DNA of 64,000 bases. It comes from Melampsora larici-populina 98AG31 (Eukaryota > Basidiomycota > Pucciniomycetes > Pucciniales > Melampsoraceae). Within the stretch, counting starts at the first letter, position 1. Each line of letters starts with the position of its first letter. The translations under genes and the position numbers were made by a program. The stretch lies in the NCBI RefSeq assembly GCF_000204055.1, contig NW_006768835.1, positions 63,310-127,309 on the forward strand, read 5' to 3'. Below the pieces are notes generated by a model. That model ran no database searches, was not told the origin of the DNA, and worked only from the letters and a program-made list of their open reading frames with translations. Of the stretch, positions 43,565 to 54,938 are shown one piece after another.

Positions 43565-45837
43565 ATGAGCAAAATGTCAAGCTTCTCTTTACCTTCTCTT
43601 CGTCGTTCAAGGATCTTCATTTTATATACTTTGGCTTCTTCAGCTCTTATCTTCATCTTAATCAAAACCAGTTATCCTGATTTGTTTGCTCCACTTCATA
43701 CGAAATGGCCTCACTCTATTTCTTTTACTGATGCGATATTGAAGTCTTCAATTCCACTGGGACCTATCAAACCTTATCTTGTCCGTAAACCCAAGCAAGA
43801 CGTAAATGCTACTGTCAAGTCTATCCAGGCCCTCGCGAATCGAATAGAGCCGTACCTCGTGGCTTGGATGGATCGACCGGTTAGATCATACGAAGAAGCT
43901 CTCATTTCAAACGAGAAAGCATGTGGAAAAGATCGAGAAGAGCAATCAAATCCAGATCAACTTAATAATGCTGCTAAACTGTGGGGTGCTATCACTTCTC
44001 AAGCCGTTCTCAGAATTCGAGCCGAAGTGATCTCTGGGATCCATCAATTTTTTCAAGAATCCCTTTCTCAAGTCGTCAATGGTACTCAAGCCTCACACCT
44101 TACTCTCGAAGGCGTCCTTGGCAGACCTTTGATTGGTGAAGGTACTCAAGGAATCGTCATTACTGGTGGAAATGGTGATACGATGCGTCGATTGATGGTC
44201 ACAATACGAATTTTAAGAAAAAAACACGAGTGTCGTTTACCGATAGAAATCTTTATGTTTCCAGAAGAACTTGAGCAAGTTACGGATTTTCGGACTGAAA
44301 TCCTAGCGTTAGGTGGTATCGAAATCAAACCCGTAAAGTCTTATTTCTTTCTACTCATTTGCTTACTCAACTCCTCCCAAACCGACCACGATTTTCTGAT
44401 CCTGCATCGTTTGATGTTTGATCAGCTTCCTTACCCAAAAGATCAAAAAGCTTGGAAGAAGTAAGCAATTTTTTTGTTCGATGAAAGTCCTTAGCTAATT
44501 TCAACTTACAAACCCAAAACCCATTCTTCCAAGCTTCCAAATTGTGAGCTCGATACGCTACCAATCTAGGGCTACAACTCATGATCAGACTGAGATTTTT
44601 TTGGGCGAATCTGACCTAACTAAAACGACGACCTAGAAAGGAGCTTCAATCATTCATTCCAGCTTCACAAGAGTATTGTATCTCGATTCCGTAAGCCTCA
44701 GTAAGACTCGACGGCATGGTCTCCTCTTATTGAACAAAGGTTAACCCGTTAATGAATTTCAGGACAACATTCCTTTGGTGGATCCTACGTTCCTTTTCGA
44801 ATCTCCGGTTTTCAAGCAATGGGGAATTGTTCTATGGCCTGACATCACAAAAGACGGAGGTGTGTCCTGATCCCCATTCCACTCAATTTGTATGAATCGT
44901 CTATGGGATGATAAAGGTGTTGATCTGTTATCCAATACGCTCAGCTCGAAATCCTATATGGCGCCTAGCAAGCCAGACCTGCATACCTCAAGATTGGCAG
45001 GTCGATTCAGGTCAAATTCTAGTCGACAAATCAGCTCAAAGAGGTTTAGTCTTTGGCGCTTTACTTGTGGCTGCTCAAATGCAACTTCATCATCAATTTT
45101 GGTTCCGCATCAGTGAAGGAGATAAAGATGTGCGTTGAACTCAAGATCTTGTCTCCTGCGTAATCTTGAAGCAAAAGCTTGCGCTAATATGCGATATATC
45201 TTCCGATCTCGTCCCAATCGCTCTGGACCGGCTGAGCAGACTTTTGTAAGCCAATCTTACATCATGTTTCAAATCTCCTTGCGTTAAACTGACTTGCGAT
45301 TTGTAATCTAAGCGGTATGCTCTATATTCCCTTCAACTGCCTTGGAATCGTGCTCCTCATTGGCTATCGAGTGGTGGAGGCTTCAGATCAGGTAACGAAT
45401 ATTGTGGACATACCATGTTTCAGTATTCGCTATCATCGGAAGATTGGAGCCATTATCCATCCTTCTTAAAAACCACGCTCTCAGAAACTCAACGAGAGCA
45501 TGCTCCACCACTCTTTGCTCACATCAACCTTTTGAAGCACACTGGAGGTTTTAATAGAGGTGAAACATTCAAAGTCTTACACAGCTTAGGTCCAAGTGAT
45601 CTAGTGACGCGACAAAATCTAAATGTCAGTGATGTGGTAAGAGCAAAGGTAAAGTTTGAGAAAGGAATGTGCGTTTATTATACTATCTTAAATCAATCCC
45701 CTAGCCAAAGCGTTATTTCAGTTAAGCCAAATGAAGATGATTCAAAGGTCTGGATCTTGGAAGAATCTTGGAAGGATGCATGGGGTGGGTTATTGGAAGA
45801 TTTTGAAAGTGTTTATTGGGATAATGGAGGACTGTGA
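43565..45837 (+). CDS. GT71 alpha-mannosyltransferase, MNN2/MNN1 type
   Basis: Type II Golgi glycosyltransferase that adds mannose from GDP-mannose to protein-linked glycans. Eight exons: 43565-44332, 44426-44460, 44534-44543, 44637-44690, 44763-44859, 44945-45129, 45240-45245 and 45313-45837; all introns are GT..AG, total 559 residues. Residues about 17-35 form the membrane anchor (IFILYTLASSALIFILI). Family motifs: GIVITGGNGDTMRRL; LPIEIFMFPEE; WKNFQIKGASIIHSSF; RVLYLDSDNIPLVDP with the metal-binding DSD; GIVLWPDI; DWQVDSGQILVDK; GDKDTFRYAL; and GFRSGNEYCGHTM. The 10-base exon supplies part of the NFQIKG motif and the 6-base exon the Thr-Phe of GDKDTFR, so both are strongly supported. Family call is confident; exact linkage specificity is not. 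Confidence 0.88.
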
Positions 45838-47212
45838 TATTTCAAAAGGATTGATATGGACTTGCTAGTAAAATATTGAGGGGTAATTACAAGATTTCTC
45901 GTATGTAGAAGTAAGCAGCTATGTGGTCCAGTGCGTTGTGGTACCAGAAGTACGCTTCAACTTCACAGACGCAAAGGATTACCAGGTGCAGAGAATAATC
46001 TCACTCTATTCATGACACAGGCCTCATGGGAGGTACCCCTTTGAGAGCTTTTGAGATAGTCCCAAAAGGTATGAATGAAGTGAATGAAGTGATGAGTGGT
46101 ACTACAACAACGAAGATGAAATGAAAAATTATAGAGAGTGCGAGGGATTTTGTAGAGTTTGAAATGTTTGCTGCATTTGAATCTCTTCGAGACACTCTAA
46201 TCTCATCTAAAAAGTTTGTGATAGATGACTTTTTATTGATACATCAGTTAACAAAAAGAAAACATCTAACTACTGCAGCCAGAGACCACATCATTCAACA
46301 TTCCTTGTACAGTCAATTTGAGAATGATTGACCTCTTTCAAATTCAGCAGAGAAACAAAATTCAATCAAAAACAAATTCAGATTTTGCACCATGATGCAC
46401 TTTTCAAAATAAATAATTCGTTCTCAAATCAGCTGTGACAGCAATGATGTAATTTCTCAAGTCGGTTGATACCATGCCCTTTATCATTGTACCATTGATA
46501 AAAAAATATTATCATCCGACAACACAGAGAACAGAGTATACACAAATACATACATCGCGGGCCAGCTGGCACGTGAAGCTCACGTGACTTTTGACTCTTT
46601 CAATAAACCCCGCACTGTCTACAGCGTGATACCCGATGTGGGCTACATGTGCCAGTCAGCGTGAGCTTCACTCAATATGATCACGTATCTGAAAGGCGGT
46701 GGATTACCTTATGATGGAGTGAGCTGGATCACCTGTTTGGTGGTTTTTTGAGTGAGGGGACTGACCCACTTATCAAGTGAAAGTCACTCAATGAAAGGGT
46801 GAGCAATGGATGAATTTTGGCTCACCCTGATGTATGTTGCACACCCGCAGCAAGCCAATTCAATTTAGGCTCAGTGTTTGGAATTTGCTCACAAAATCAA
46901 CTCATCCACATAATACTCATCTATTTTTTGCAGTGACACACTGTCACACCACATGTTATTTATATTCGACCATTTTCTATAGATTTACATTAAAAATATT
47001 GTTTTTTTTTTCATATGTTGGGTATGGGTTACTGCAATAGGCATAACTATGGGATTCTGACAAATTTTGGCTCTGCCCAATTGGGCAGAACCAAAAAACA
47101 TGGCTACAGGCGAGTTGAGGCTTTATCGGTGTACGGCTTTAGAGGGGTTTGACTGTATCCCTGTATGGCCCAAGGATTGTCTCAGGTAATGGAATCAGGA
47201 AGTGAGAGACGG
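45838..47212. other. Intergenic, no gene recognised
   Basis: Downstream of the mannosyltransferase. A minus frame at 46010-46195 contains one hydrophobic helix (LSIIFHFIFVVVVPLI) but only a GTG start; it might be the last exon of an unseen gene. G+C-rich patches at 46555-46760. Confidence 0.35.
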
Positions 47213-47765
47213 GTAACACTGCGGGAATCAACTTGTTTGAAACCCGATTGAGAGGAATTTCGGTGTCCGGGTTTGAAATTTCCTCGAATTGTGAATCTCG
47301 TTCACAACTCGTTTGCATTATGTTTGCCGATTTCCCTCGAGTACCCTAACATACAGGGCACTTGCAAAACCTGTGATTCCAACCGTTGGACTACATATCT
47401 CACCACTCTTGATGTTCCGGCTGAACTGCTTTTTTTCGGTTGATTGAGGCCTGAAGAATGAGGATGAAGGTGAGGAATGGTGAAAGGGGATGTTGCTGTA
47501 TGATGTGACTGNNNNNNNNNNNNNNNNNNNNNNNNNNNNNNNNNNNNNNNNNNNNNNNNNNNNNNNNNNNNNNNNNNNNNNNNNNNNNNNNNNNNNNNNN
47601 NNNNNNNNNNNGCCAGCCGAAGTTACAAGAGTTACAGCCCGAGGGGAATCGGCAAACATAATGCAAACGAGTTGTGAACACAATTCACAATTCGAGGGAA
47701 TTTCAAACCCGGACACCAAAATTAAGCTCAATCCGGTTTCAAATGAGTTGATTCCCGCGGTGTAA
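47213..47765. mobile_element. Foldback element enclosing the assembly gap
   Basis: Inverted arms at about 47213-47350 and 47625-47765 share ACACNGCGGGAATCAACT, GGTGTCCGGGTTTGAAAT and AACTCGTTTGCATTATGTTT. The loop between them contains the 100-N gap. No coding capacity in the visible part. The gap may hide more element sequence that could not be assembled. Confidence 0.7.
47512..47611. other. Assembly gap, 100 N
   Basis: Exactly 100 unresolved bases, the conventional placeholder length, so true size is unknown. Open frames crossing it are meaningless. Confidence 0.95.
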
Positions 47766-47895
47766 ATACCCCACCTCTCCGCAGAGTGTTAAACTAGGTT
47801 AAACTCATGCATACATTCCGTTCTTGGGGCGCCTCGGAGTCTCACGACGTCTCACAGAGCAACTGACAGCAAACTTAACTAAGTGCTGCTTTCCG

Positions 47896-48583
47896 TTAGC
47901 TTAACACAAGCCCTCTCTGCGCGGCCACGTCCGCGCGCCTCGCAGAGGGGCTTGCGACTAATCGTGGATTCCTGGCACGGAGACTCCACCGGTTAAGTCC
48001 TCTTATGTAGTTTTTTGATTTTTCCCACTTTCCTCACATGATAAACACAACTTTACCTTGCAGGCAAAGTTGTTCATATTAACTTCTTACATGTGGTGGC
48101 ACCTTGATATGCTGGTCATCACGACTTCATCAGCCTGATCATGAGCTGATTTTACAAGCTCTTATGTCACACATGTAGGTAGATGTACAGCCTGTATTTG
48201 CACTGAACGTGATTTAGAAGAAAATACAATGTCTGAAAGTCCAAAAGGTATTCTCCCTGTCACAGGCAGAAACTAGGGTACCAAAAGTATTGGAACAGAC
48301 CACAATACAGGCTGGTGTTGTAAAAATGTTCAAGCCATGATTTTTGCTGCATCAGATGGTTTGTCTATGATCCAAGACTACAAGGATGTGTAGAACAAAA
48401 AGATGAACAACTTTTCCTGCAAGGAAAAGTCGTGTTGATCAGTGAGGAAAGCGGGAAAAATCAAAAAACTACATAAGAGGACTTAACCGGTGGAGTCTCC
48501 GTGCCAGGAATCCACGATTAGTCGCAAGCCCCTCTGCGAGGCGCGCGGACGTGGCCGCGCAGAGAGGGCTTGTGTTAAGCTAA
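47896..48583. mobile_element. MULE-type MITE, 688 bases, 9-base duplication
   Basis: Starts TTAGCTTAACACAAGCCC and ends with its complement GGGCTTGTGTTAAGCTAA. TGCTTTCCG flanks both sides (47887-47895 and 48584-48592), a perfect 9-base target duplication as made by Mutator-like elements. Arms of about 170 bases are nearly identical, with a G+C-rich start (GCGCGGCCACGTCCGCGCG, itself palindromic). The loop (about 48075-48410) has no coding capacity. Confidence 0.88.
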
Positions 48584-48850
48584 TGCTTTCCGCTGTAAAT
48601 TGTCAGGGGCTATATCACTCGTGAAAGACAGAATTTCATTGCATGCGCAAGTTTTATCAACATTGACGTTTGATAACTTGTTTTGCACTGCGCTGATTAG
48701 TCATGAGAGAATTTATATTTCACCTCTTGCCGGTTGAGAATCAAAGATTGTCAAAGATCATACGCATCCACCAATTCCATTTACGATAACAGTATACATA
48801 TGCTCACAACAAACACTCACTCAAAGATCTTACAAACTCATCGAAGGAAA

Positions 48851-51596
48851 ATGTACACCTTTCTTCTCAATTTTGGCACTATTTTCGGTTTGATCATTCA
48901 TGTCAGATCACTGTTTCATGAGAGTATCCATACAAGGCTGCTTGAGTCAGAACAAGTGGTGCAAGCATCAAATCTTGGTCAGTTAAACCAAACATCATGA
49001 AAACTTATTCAAAACTTATATACACCGTGAAGCTCACACCGCTAATGGTTGTGACATTCAGATCGAGCAGGAATCATCGCGCCAGTGGACAGACATCTCT
49101 TGCAACAGGAGCATCTGGATACTTGGAGAGACTTGAGAACTATTGAAGAAGTCGTAAAGAAAAACAAATACACTGTGGTTTTTGGGAAGACGCTGGGAAA
49201 TGTTGCGAAGGGAATATTAAGTAATTTAAACCTTCTGCCTGAAGAGATTGACACAATCCGTCGCAGTGCTGCGATATGGGCAAAAGATAAAAAGAAAAAA
49301 ACCCTTGCGATCGCTGTATATTATCTTGCTGAGGTACTCAAACATCACTTGCCCGGAACGACCGATGAAGAAACGCAAAGCTTGGCGCAAAGGTTGATAG
49401 CAACTTACAAGTTTCCACCAAATTCAAATGACCGAGACAATGACAGACGCGTTGCAAGGGAGGTTGTTACTCCATTCCTGGATTCAGTTATGTCAGAATT
49501 AAGTCTGCACCTCTTGCTTGAGAAATTTAGCAAGACCAAGGGTGAGACCATTGGTCTCTCCTCGAGCTCAGGAGGGAAGCTTGATTGGAAGCAAATGATT
49601 ACCAAAGAAGATCAACTGCAATATTCTAAATATTATCAGGCATACATGAGACTTATTGAAATCTTTGACAAATTAGCAGCTGCAGGGGCGCAGGACAGGA
49701 ATTTGATCTTTAAAAACTTTACTCCAAGTCTTGAAAGATCGCAGCGTGGCACAATATACCTGCTTCACAAAAAGGCCACCAATCCCATACAAATGCACCG
49801 GTACCTGATCAACCGGCCACCATATCCTACCAACAAGCCGCTAACATTACCTCTTTTTGGCTACCCTGACAAGATCAATGGCAAAAGCTCAGCACAACTT
49901 GAGATAAACATCCACAAGACTTGGTCCCAATCTGGAGAACAAGACCTAGAGATTTCATCAAGACTTCTGGAACTCTCAAATAAGATTGCAAATACATGTG
50001 AAAAACTTCCTTCCAAAGTGTACACCATGGAAGGTTATGTAGCCCTTTTGGAAACCGCACAAGCTGGTAGTGTCAGGGATAGAGAAATGTTAAATCACAT
50101 CTCAAGGACTATCAAATTAGTGGTTGACCTTGAAGAAGATGAATCTGAAGAACAACAAGTACTATGGTTCATACTTCAATCAGCACTGAGATCACTTCCA
50201 ATGAGATCTGAACATAGACAATCTGAGAAACGGATAGAGAACAGTGTGATGTTTTACCTCTTCATCAGAAGAATTTCCACAGTATTGGACACAGTCACCA
50301 AGACAGATTCTTCTTCAAATATCACCAAGGACAAAGGTATGAAAGCCAAGTTTATGATGTACTATTGGAGTTTGGTATCATTTGTAACATCTGGGATTAG
50401 AAAAACAAATGCAGTTGAGTGGATGGAGTTAGGGCTGGGAAGAGTTTATTTAAATCACCTCAAGTCTTCTGTGACACTGAACAAATTGCATGGACAGATG
50501 ACCTTGGTTGCAGAAAAAGGAAAAACACCTCATTTGTCAAATTCCATTTGGCTTGATGAATCTGATATGATCTCAGATGAACCCGAAGCAGCATTATTCA
50601 ATTCAAAGATGAAACCAGCCAAGAAATATGTCAGGAATCCAGATAGGGGTACAAAAAGGTATAATTCATCAAAACAGCCAAAGCTATTCAAGTCAAAGAA
50701 AAAGACACTTGAAGGTCCCAGGAGGAATCCACCTAGGCATACAAGAACTTATGTTTTCCCAGAAGATGAAGAACATTATGAGACCATTCCTTCCACTCAA
50801 TTCAAGGAAACCATTCAAGAAAAGGAATCAAATAAAAACATTCAAGAAATGCTGAACTTCAGGATACCCAAGAGGAAAGCAACCAGATATTCAAATACTC
50901 CTGGTGAAGATGAAGCTTCAGGCAAGCAATCAGAGAATACCTCTGATCAGGGAATGGGCCATGCAATGCAGGAGGCTAGAGACTTGCTTGTGCCATTCAA
51001 AAAGAGACCCCGGACTACAACCTACAAAATTGTTCTACCAGATATTCCAGTGGGGTTTGTTTCAAGAGAAAATAGGCATGACAATGCACCAAAGTTTGAC
51101 CAAATACAAACCTCAAAAGACCATCAGAATGAAGCTGTACAAAAAGGACAGGGGAGTCAAGATTTCATACAGACTACAGGAAGTGAGCCTGAATCATCAG
51201 GTAAGCTGATTGATGAAATTGATCAAGGAACCATTGATCACAACTGACATCCAAAGCTTTTTAGATCCACTCTCACCAATCATTCCAGGCCAAACTAAAC
51301 ATGTACCACAGAGGGATCAAGAAAATCACCACATCAACCTCAATGATCTAATGGAAGAGGACTTGTCTGTTCTTGATCACAACAACGCCCAGGAACCTCT
51401 CTCATCAAATAACAATTTTAACAAGGCAGTTCCCAGTCTTTCAAAAATTGGGGCTGCCTCATTTTCTCAAGCAAGTAAGGACAGCCAAAAAACAGGACCT
51501 TCAGGGATGGAATCAATAATCTCCCATAATCACATCAATAGGGTAGAAATACCAGATCTGAATCTTCCCATACAGCTCTCTCCTGAGCAATCATGA
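48851..51596 (+). CDS. 865-residue putative secreted, lineage-specific protein
   Basis: Not recognised by name. Exons 48851-48977, 49062-51200 and 51265-51596 join in phase 1 (introns of 84 and 64 bases). The start MYTFLLNFGTIFGLIIHV looks like a signal peptide or anchor. Residues about 50-450 form a helical, mixed-charge globular part with YYLAEVLKHHLPGTTDEE and a catalytic motif is not evident. The C-terminal half is disordered, with three basic motifs spaced through it (RNPPRHTRTYVFPED, IPKRKATRYSNTPGED, KKRPRTTTYKIVLPD) and a final IPDLNLPIQLSPEQS. The first exon could alternatively be part of a 5' leader, in which case the protein would be nuclear. A secreted effector-like role is only an inference from the N-terminus. 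Confidence 0.65.
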
Positions 51597-52096
51597 TCTG
51601 GGACTAGCTGTAGCAGCTGCTTCAGTTTCAAGCTTGGTGAGAAACTCTACAAACATATGCATACAAGAAGAAAAAGAAAAAGATAAGGACAAGAGGACTC
51701 AATAAGCTCAATCCCCTGTGCTTACTTTTGACTTGGGTGGTATTGGATGGTTTCTTCAGACACCTGCTCAGAACTGTGGGTCCTGGTATCAGTTTTACAT
51801 TTACCTGTCCTTAATTTCTACTTGGCTGGTATTGGATGAGTTCTTCAGATTCCAGGGTGGTTTGTTTTGTTGATATTTTTGGCATAATTTGTTTCTTTCA
51901 TACCTGAAAAGCATCATACCTCACTTTATTTGGCCCAAACTCCTTTTTATATCAAAAAATTCTTTTTGAGACATTCCATACTTTGTTCAAAAGCCTTGTT
52001 TATGGTAAGATTTCTTCCTCACAACCTGTGTCTTTCAGATAATTCGATCCCACTTGAGACTTCACAAGGGTGAACATCCAAAACAAATTTGGTATA
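51597..52096. other. 3' region, no gene
   Basis: Downstream of the 865-residue protein gene, before the foldback element. It includes the short duplicated phrase TTGGCTGGTATTGGATG / TTGGGTGGTATTGGATGG (51735 and 51820). Confidence 0.35.
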
Positions 52097-52719
52097 CACT
52101 GTAAATATCAAACAACTTCCCCCAGAGGAAGAGAGGAATGTACTTGAGGGTAGAATTGGACATAGAATCAAAAGTACAATGCACCTGAGCTATAACACTC
52201 ACACTACATATATGCAAACCACTGAGAAAATTGTTAGATATCATCTACATACAGCTTTGCTCAGTTGTCCACTCATTTGAGCAAGTGAATTGTATGTAAT
52301 ACGTCCTGTAACCTTTGTTGGATGGAGAAAGACATCCAAAAAATCAACTACATATAACTCCATGGATACCCAGCCAGGCAATACTCATGAAGCCATTCAA
52401 CAGTAAAAGAAAGGATATTACATCAAGTTTTGTTCATACAATTACACCAAAATTCAAAATCAATACACATAGTCAGCTTTTTAGACATCTTTCTCAATCT
52501 GTAAAAGGTTACATGATGTATTACATATGATTAACTTGTTCAGATGAGCAGATAACTGAGAAAATTTGTATGTAGATAATAGCTACCAAATTGATCAGTG
52601 GTTTGCATGTATGTAGCGTGGGTGTTATGGCTCAGGTGCATGGTACTTTTGATTTATGTCCAATTCTACTCTCAAGCATACATCCTTCCACTTGGGGAAT
52701 TTGTTGTATGTATATAGTG
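52097..52719. mobile_element. CACTA-like foldback element, 623 bases
   Basis: Two inverted arms of about 220 bases (52097-52315 and about 52500-52719). Outer ends read CACTGTAAATAT and the complement of CACTATATACAT. Shared blocks are GTAGAATTGGACATA, CCATAACAC/CTATAACAC and CTCAGTT.TC. No clear 3-base duplication (ATA versus GAT), so the borders may be a base or two off. One arm of the same family recurs at 37945-38155. Confidence 0.7.
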
Positions 52720-53341
52720 GATAGGTGTTTATAAAGCTTTACTTCTTGTCTGCAACTTCGCTCAATGAAGCTCTATCAAAATAGTGGTACATAGGGTGAA
52801 GTACACATTGATGATTTTATTGGTTCCATTGCCTTTGTTTTCTTATGTGTTCCATGTGAAATTCTGATTGTGAACCTCACACTTTGAATCAGATAGTGAT
52901 AACCCACCTTCAATATACATGATTTGAACTGGAACCTTGGGAACCTTGAATGTGTTTTTTTGTCATGAAGGATCACTGAATCTGGAGCTTTGAATCCAAG
53001 AGTGTACCCTAAAGAAATCTTCTTGCTGCCCAAAACTACATAAGAACAAGTTCAACGCTGCTAAAAATACAACACAATATAAAAAGGCTCCATCAACGTG
53101 TACTATATAGAGAATTGTACATGATTATTGTATATCAAGAATCACTTAGAGATGATCCACATGAAAACTAGATGAAACAAAGAGTAAGATAGAAGAAATT
53201 TTGCAAGAAAATGATATCATTTGATTGCGAAACACGGCTGGTGACATTTATACAGAGACTGTTCGATTGTCAACCTTGTGACCATTGATTGCACCAACTG
53301 ATGATCTTTGGAATCTAAGCTTGCCAGGAGTTCTTCATAGA
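52720..53341. other. Intergenic, 3' side of the exonuclease gene
   Basis: No gene supported; the minus frame 52776-53033 has no domain. Probably includes the 3' UTR of the exonuclease gene ending at 53342. Confidence 0.35.
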
Positions 53342-54707
53342 TTACCACCGATCACTGCTACCTGAAGGCAGATCAGCAGGCTTACTTGAAGCGGTCGAAT
53401 TGGTCGAGGGGCCCTTAGGCGCTGGTCGCTTCTTTTTTGATGACTTGGGTTTTTTGGGGGGATCTGCAAATGGGAGATCGGATTTTCGTGGTGGCTGGGT
53501 GGCTTTCAGAAGTGGTTTCACGTCATTCAGATTACCATCCCCAGAGGACATCAACCGTTCGTAAATTCTTATCACGGTCACTACATCTGCTGCGGCGTCT
53601 AACGATCGAACAAAAACATGAACATTGATGGTCAGAAAGTGAATTATTCACCCTTATGAAATTGTGCAATCCAGGTTTTACTTGACTTACAATGAGCTTG
53701 TGAACTCGTAAGCTGAGTGGTCTCCCAATTGGAGATAGTCAATTTTTTGGTCTTTGGTAGATGAAGGTTCAAGTATCGGTCGACTAATTTTTGCAAAGAA
53801 AAAGTTCCATTTCCTATCTCCTCTTTTGCTTGACTATCAAATTTTTTAATCAGATCATTAATCTCTAAATAATTTTTAAGCTTAACGATCTGATCATGAC
53901 TGTCAATCCAGATATCTTGATCGATCTTCCGTTCATCGCTGATGATTCCGGCTCCCATCTTGATGATTTCTGTACTCGTGATCAAATCTGCTAAACACTG
54001 AGGAAAGGTGGCTTCTTTCCACTTTTGTCCATCCAGTTGAACGAGTTGAATAATGAGTACCTTAGATCGACCAGCAAGTTGAATAAGTGATGTGGTTCGA
54101 GCGCACTTTCTACTCCAATCGTGACACCATTCCATATCGAATGCGATGGCTTTCATCGATTTCGATCCAGATTGATTATTCGCATTTGAAGGACCATGTA
54201 TGTCGATTCCATCCGCGACGACTTCATTCAATAAACTTTTCAGATGCCTCTTTGAATAATTCTCGGAAGGGCAAAGATAGATTGTCTGAGGAGGCCATCG
54301 TGGATCTTGGACCTGAAAATCTGGACGGGCAACATTATCGGATGGGATAGTTTCCTTTGTGCGAAAGAAGTTGATCAGCTTTTTCAATTCTAGAGTGGTG
54401 ACTTTATTTGATCACACGGTCATTGGGAGAGATATTGAATATGACCAAAATCCAACTTGAAAGTCACCTGGTATGCCATCTTCTGAAACTTGGAAGACTT
54501 GAGTGGAATCGAAGGACGTCGCTTTAACGGGGTTAAGTTCTTGATCTTGGTGAGAGTTTGCTGAGGAAGTGTACAACCAACAGGATTGTCAGAAGATTTG
54601 ATGAGAGGTGAATCAAAGAAATTCAGAAGTCTATGAATTGATCTGATAGAAAATGCTGATGTGAGTTGAGCACCTTGATAAAGGGAAGTCAAGAGTGCAG
54701 AGCTCAT
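53342..54707 (-). CDS. Werner-type 3'-5' exonuclease (DEDDy)
   Basis: Stand-alone 3'-5' exonuclease domain protein of the WRN-exo/DnaQ group, hydrolysing DNA or RNA from the 3' end. ATG at 54707-54705; exon 1 runs to about 54468 with a basic, Ser-rich N-terminus (PLKRRPSIPLKSSK). Exon 2 (about 54378-53691) carries ExoI AFDMEWC (Asp and Glu), then IIQLVQLDGQKW, ExoII KMGAGIISDERKI, and LTISNWET. The intron 53690-53599 splits the ExoIII Tyr codon; exon 3 (53598-53342) gives HYAAADVVTVIRIYERL with Tyr and Asp, and a Lys/Pro-rich tail (KKPKSSKKKRPAPK). All four catalytic acids and the Tyr are visible. The first intron's acceptor is unresolved (54378 keeps frame from CAG at 54468). Divergent from FYV7. 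Confidence 0.8.
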
Positions 54708-54938
54708 GAATGACAAGCTGGAAGAAATGAATGCGCAGTGGGTTTTTGTACGAAAAATCTTGGTCTTGTCAAGTCCGACTGTAGTGTAATTCCACACGGT
54801 ACACGGTACACGGTACACCAAGTATGTAACCGGTTACCGTACACGCCATTCGGTTATAGATAAAGGCCAGATACTTTGGCTGACTTTAACTTCACCCATC
54901 AAGTTCTATTGCTCTACAGAATTCCAAGAACTTCAACC
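54708..54938. promoter_or_regulatory. Divergent promoter with CGGTACAC repeats
   Basis: The 231 bases between two diverging start codons must hold both promoters. It contains three adjacent copies of the octamer CGGTACAC (54797-54820), followed by CGGTTACCGTACACG (54831-54845), which holds a related element. The repeat could bind a shared regulator; no known factor is assigned. Confidence 0.5.

Noticed and set aside
45900..46200. Small membrane protein on the minus strand (46010-46195)
   Set aside because: Only a GTG start and no convincing upstream exon.
47318..47765. Open frames on both strands across the N gap
   Set aside because: They are open only because N cannot encode a stop, and the flanks are inverted repeats.
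54420..54470. Alternative first-intron acceptor CTAG at 54390 for the exonuclease gene
   Set aside because: It breaks frame when joined to the CAG donor at 54468; only a weaker acceptor or a weak GTCATA donor keeps frame, so the junction is left open rather than asserted.
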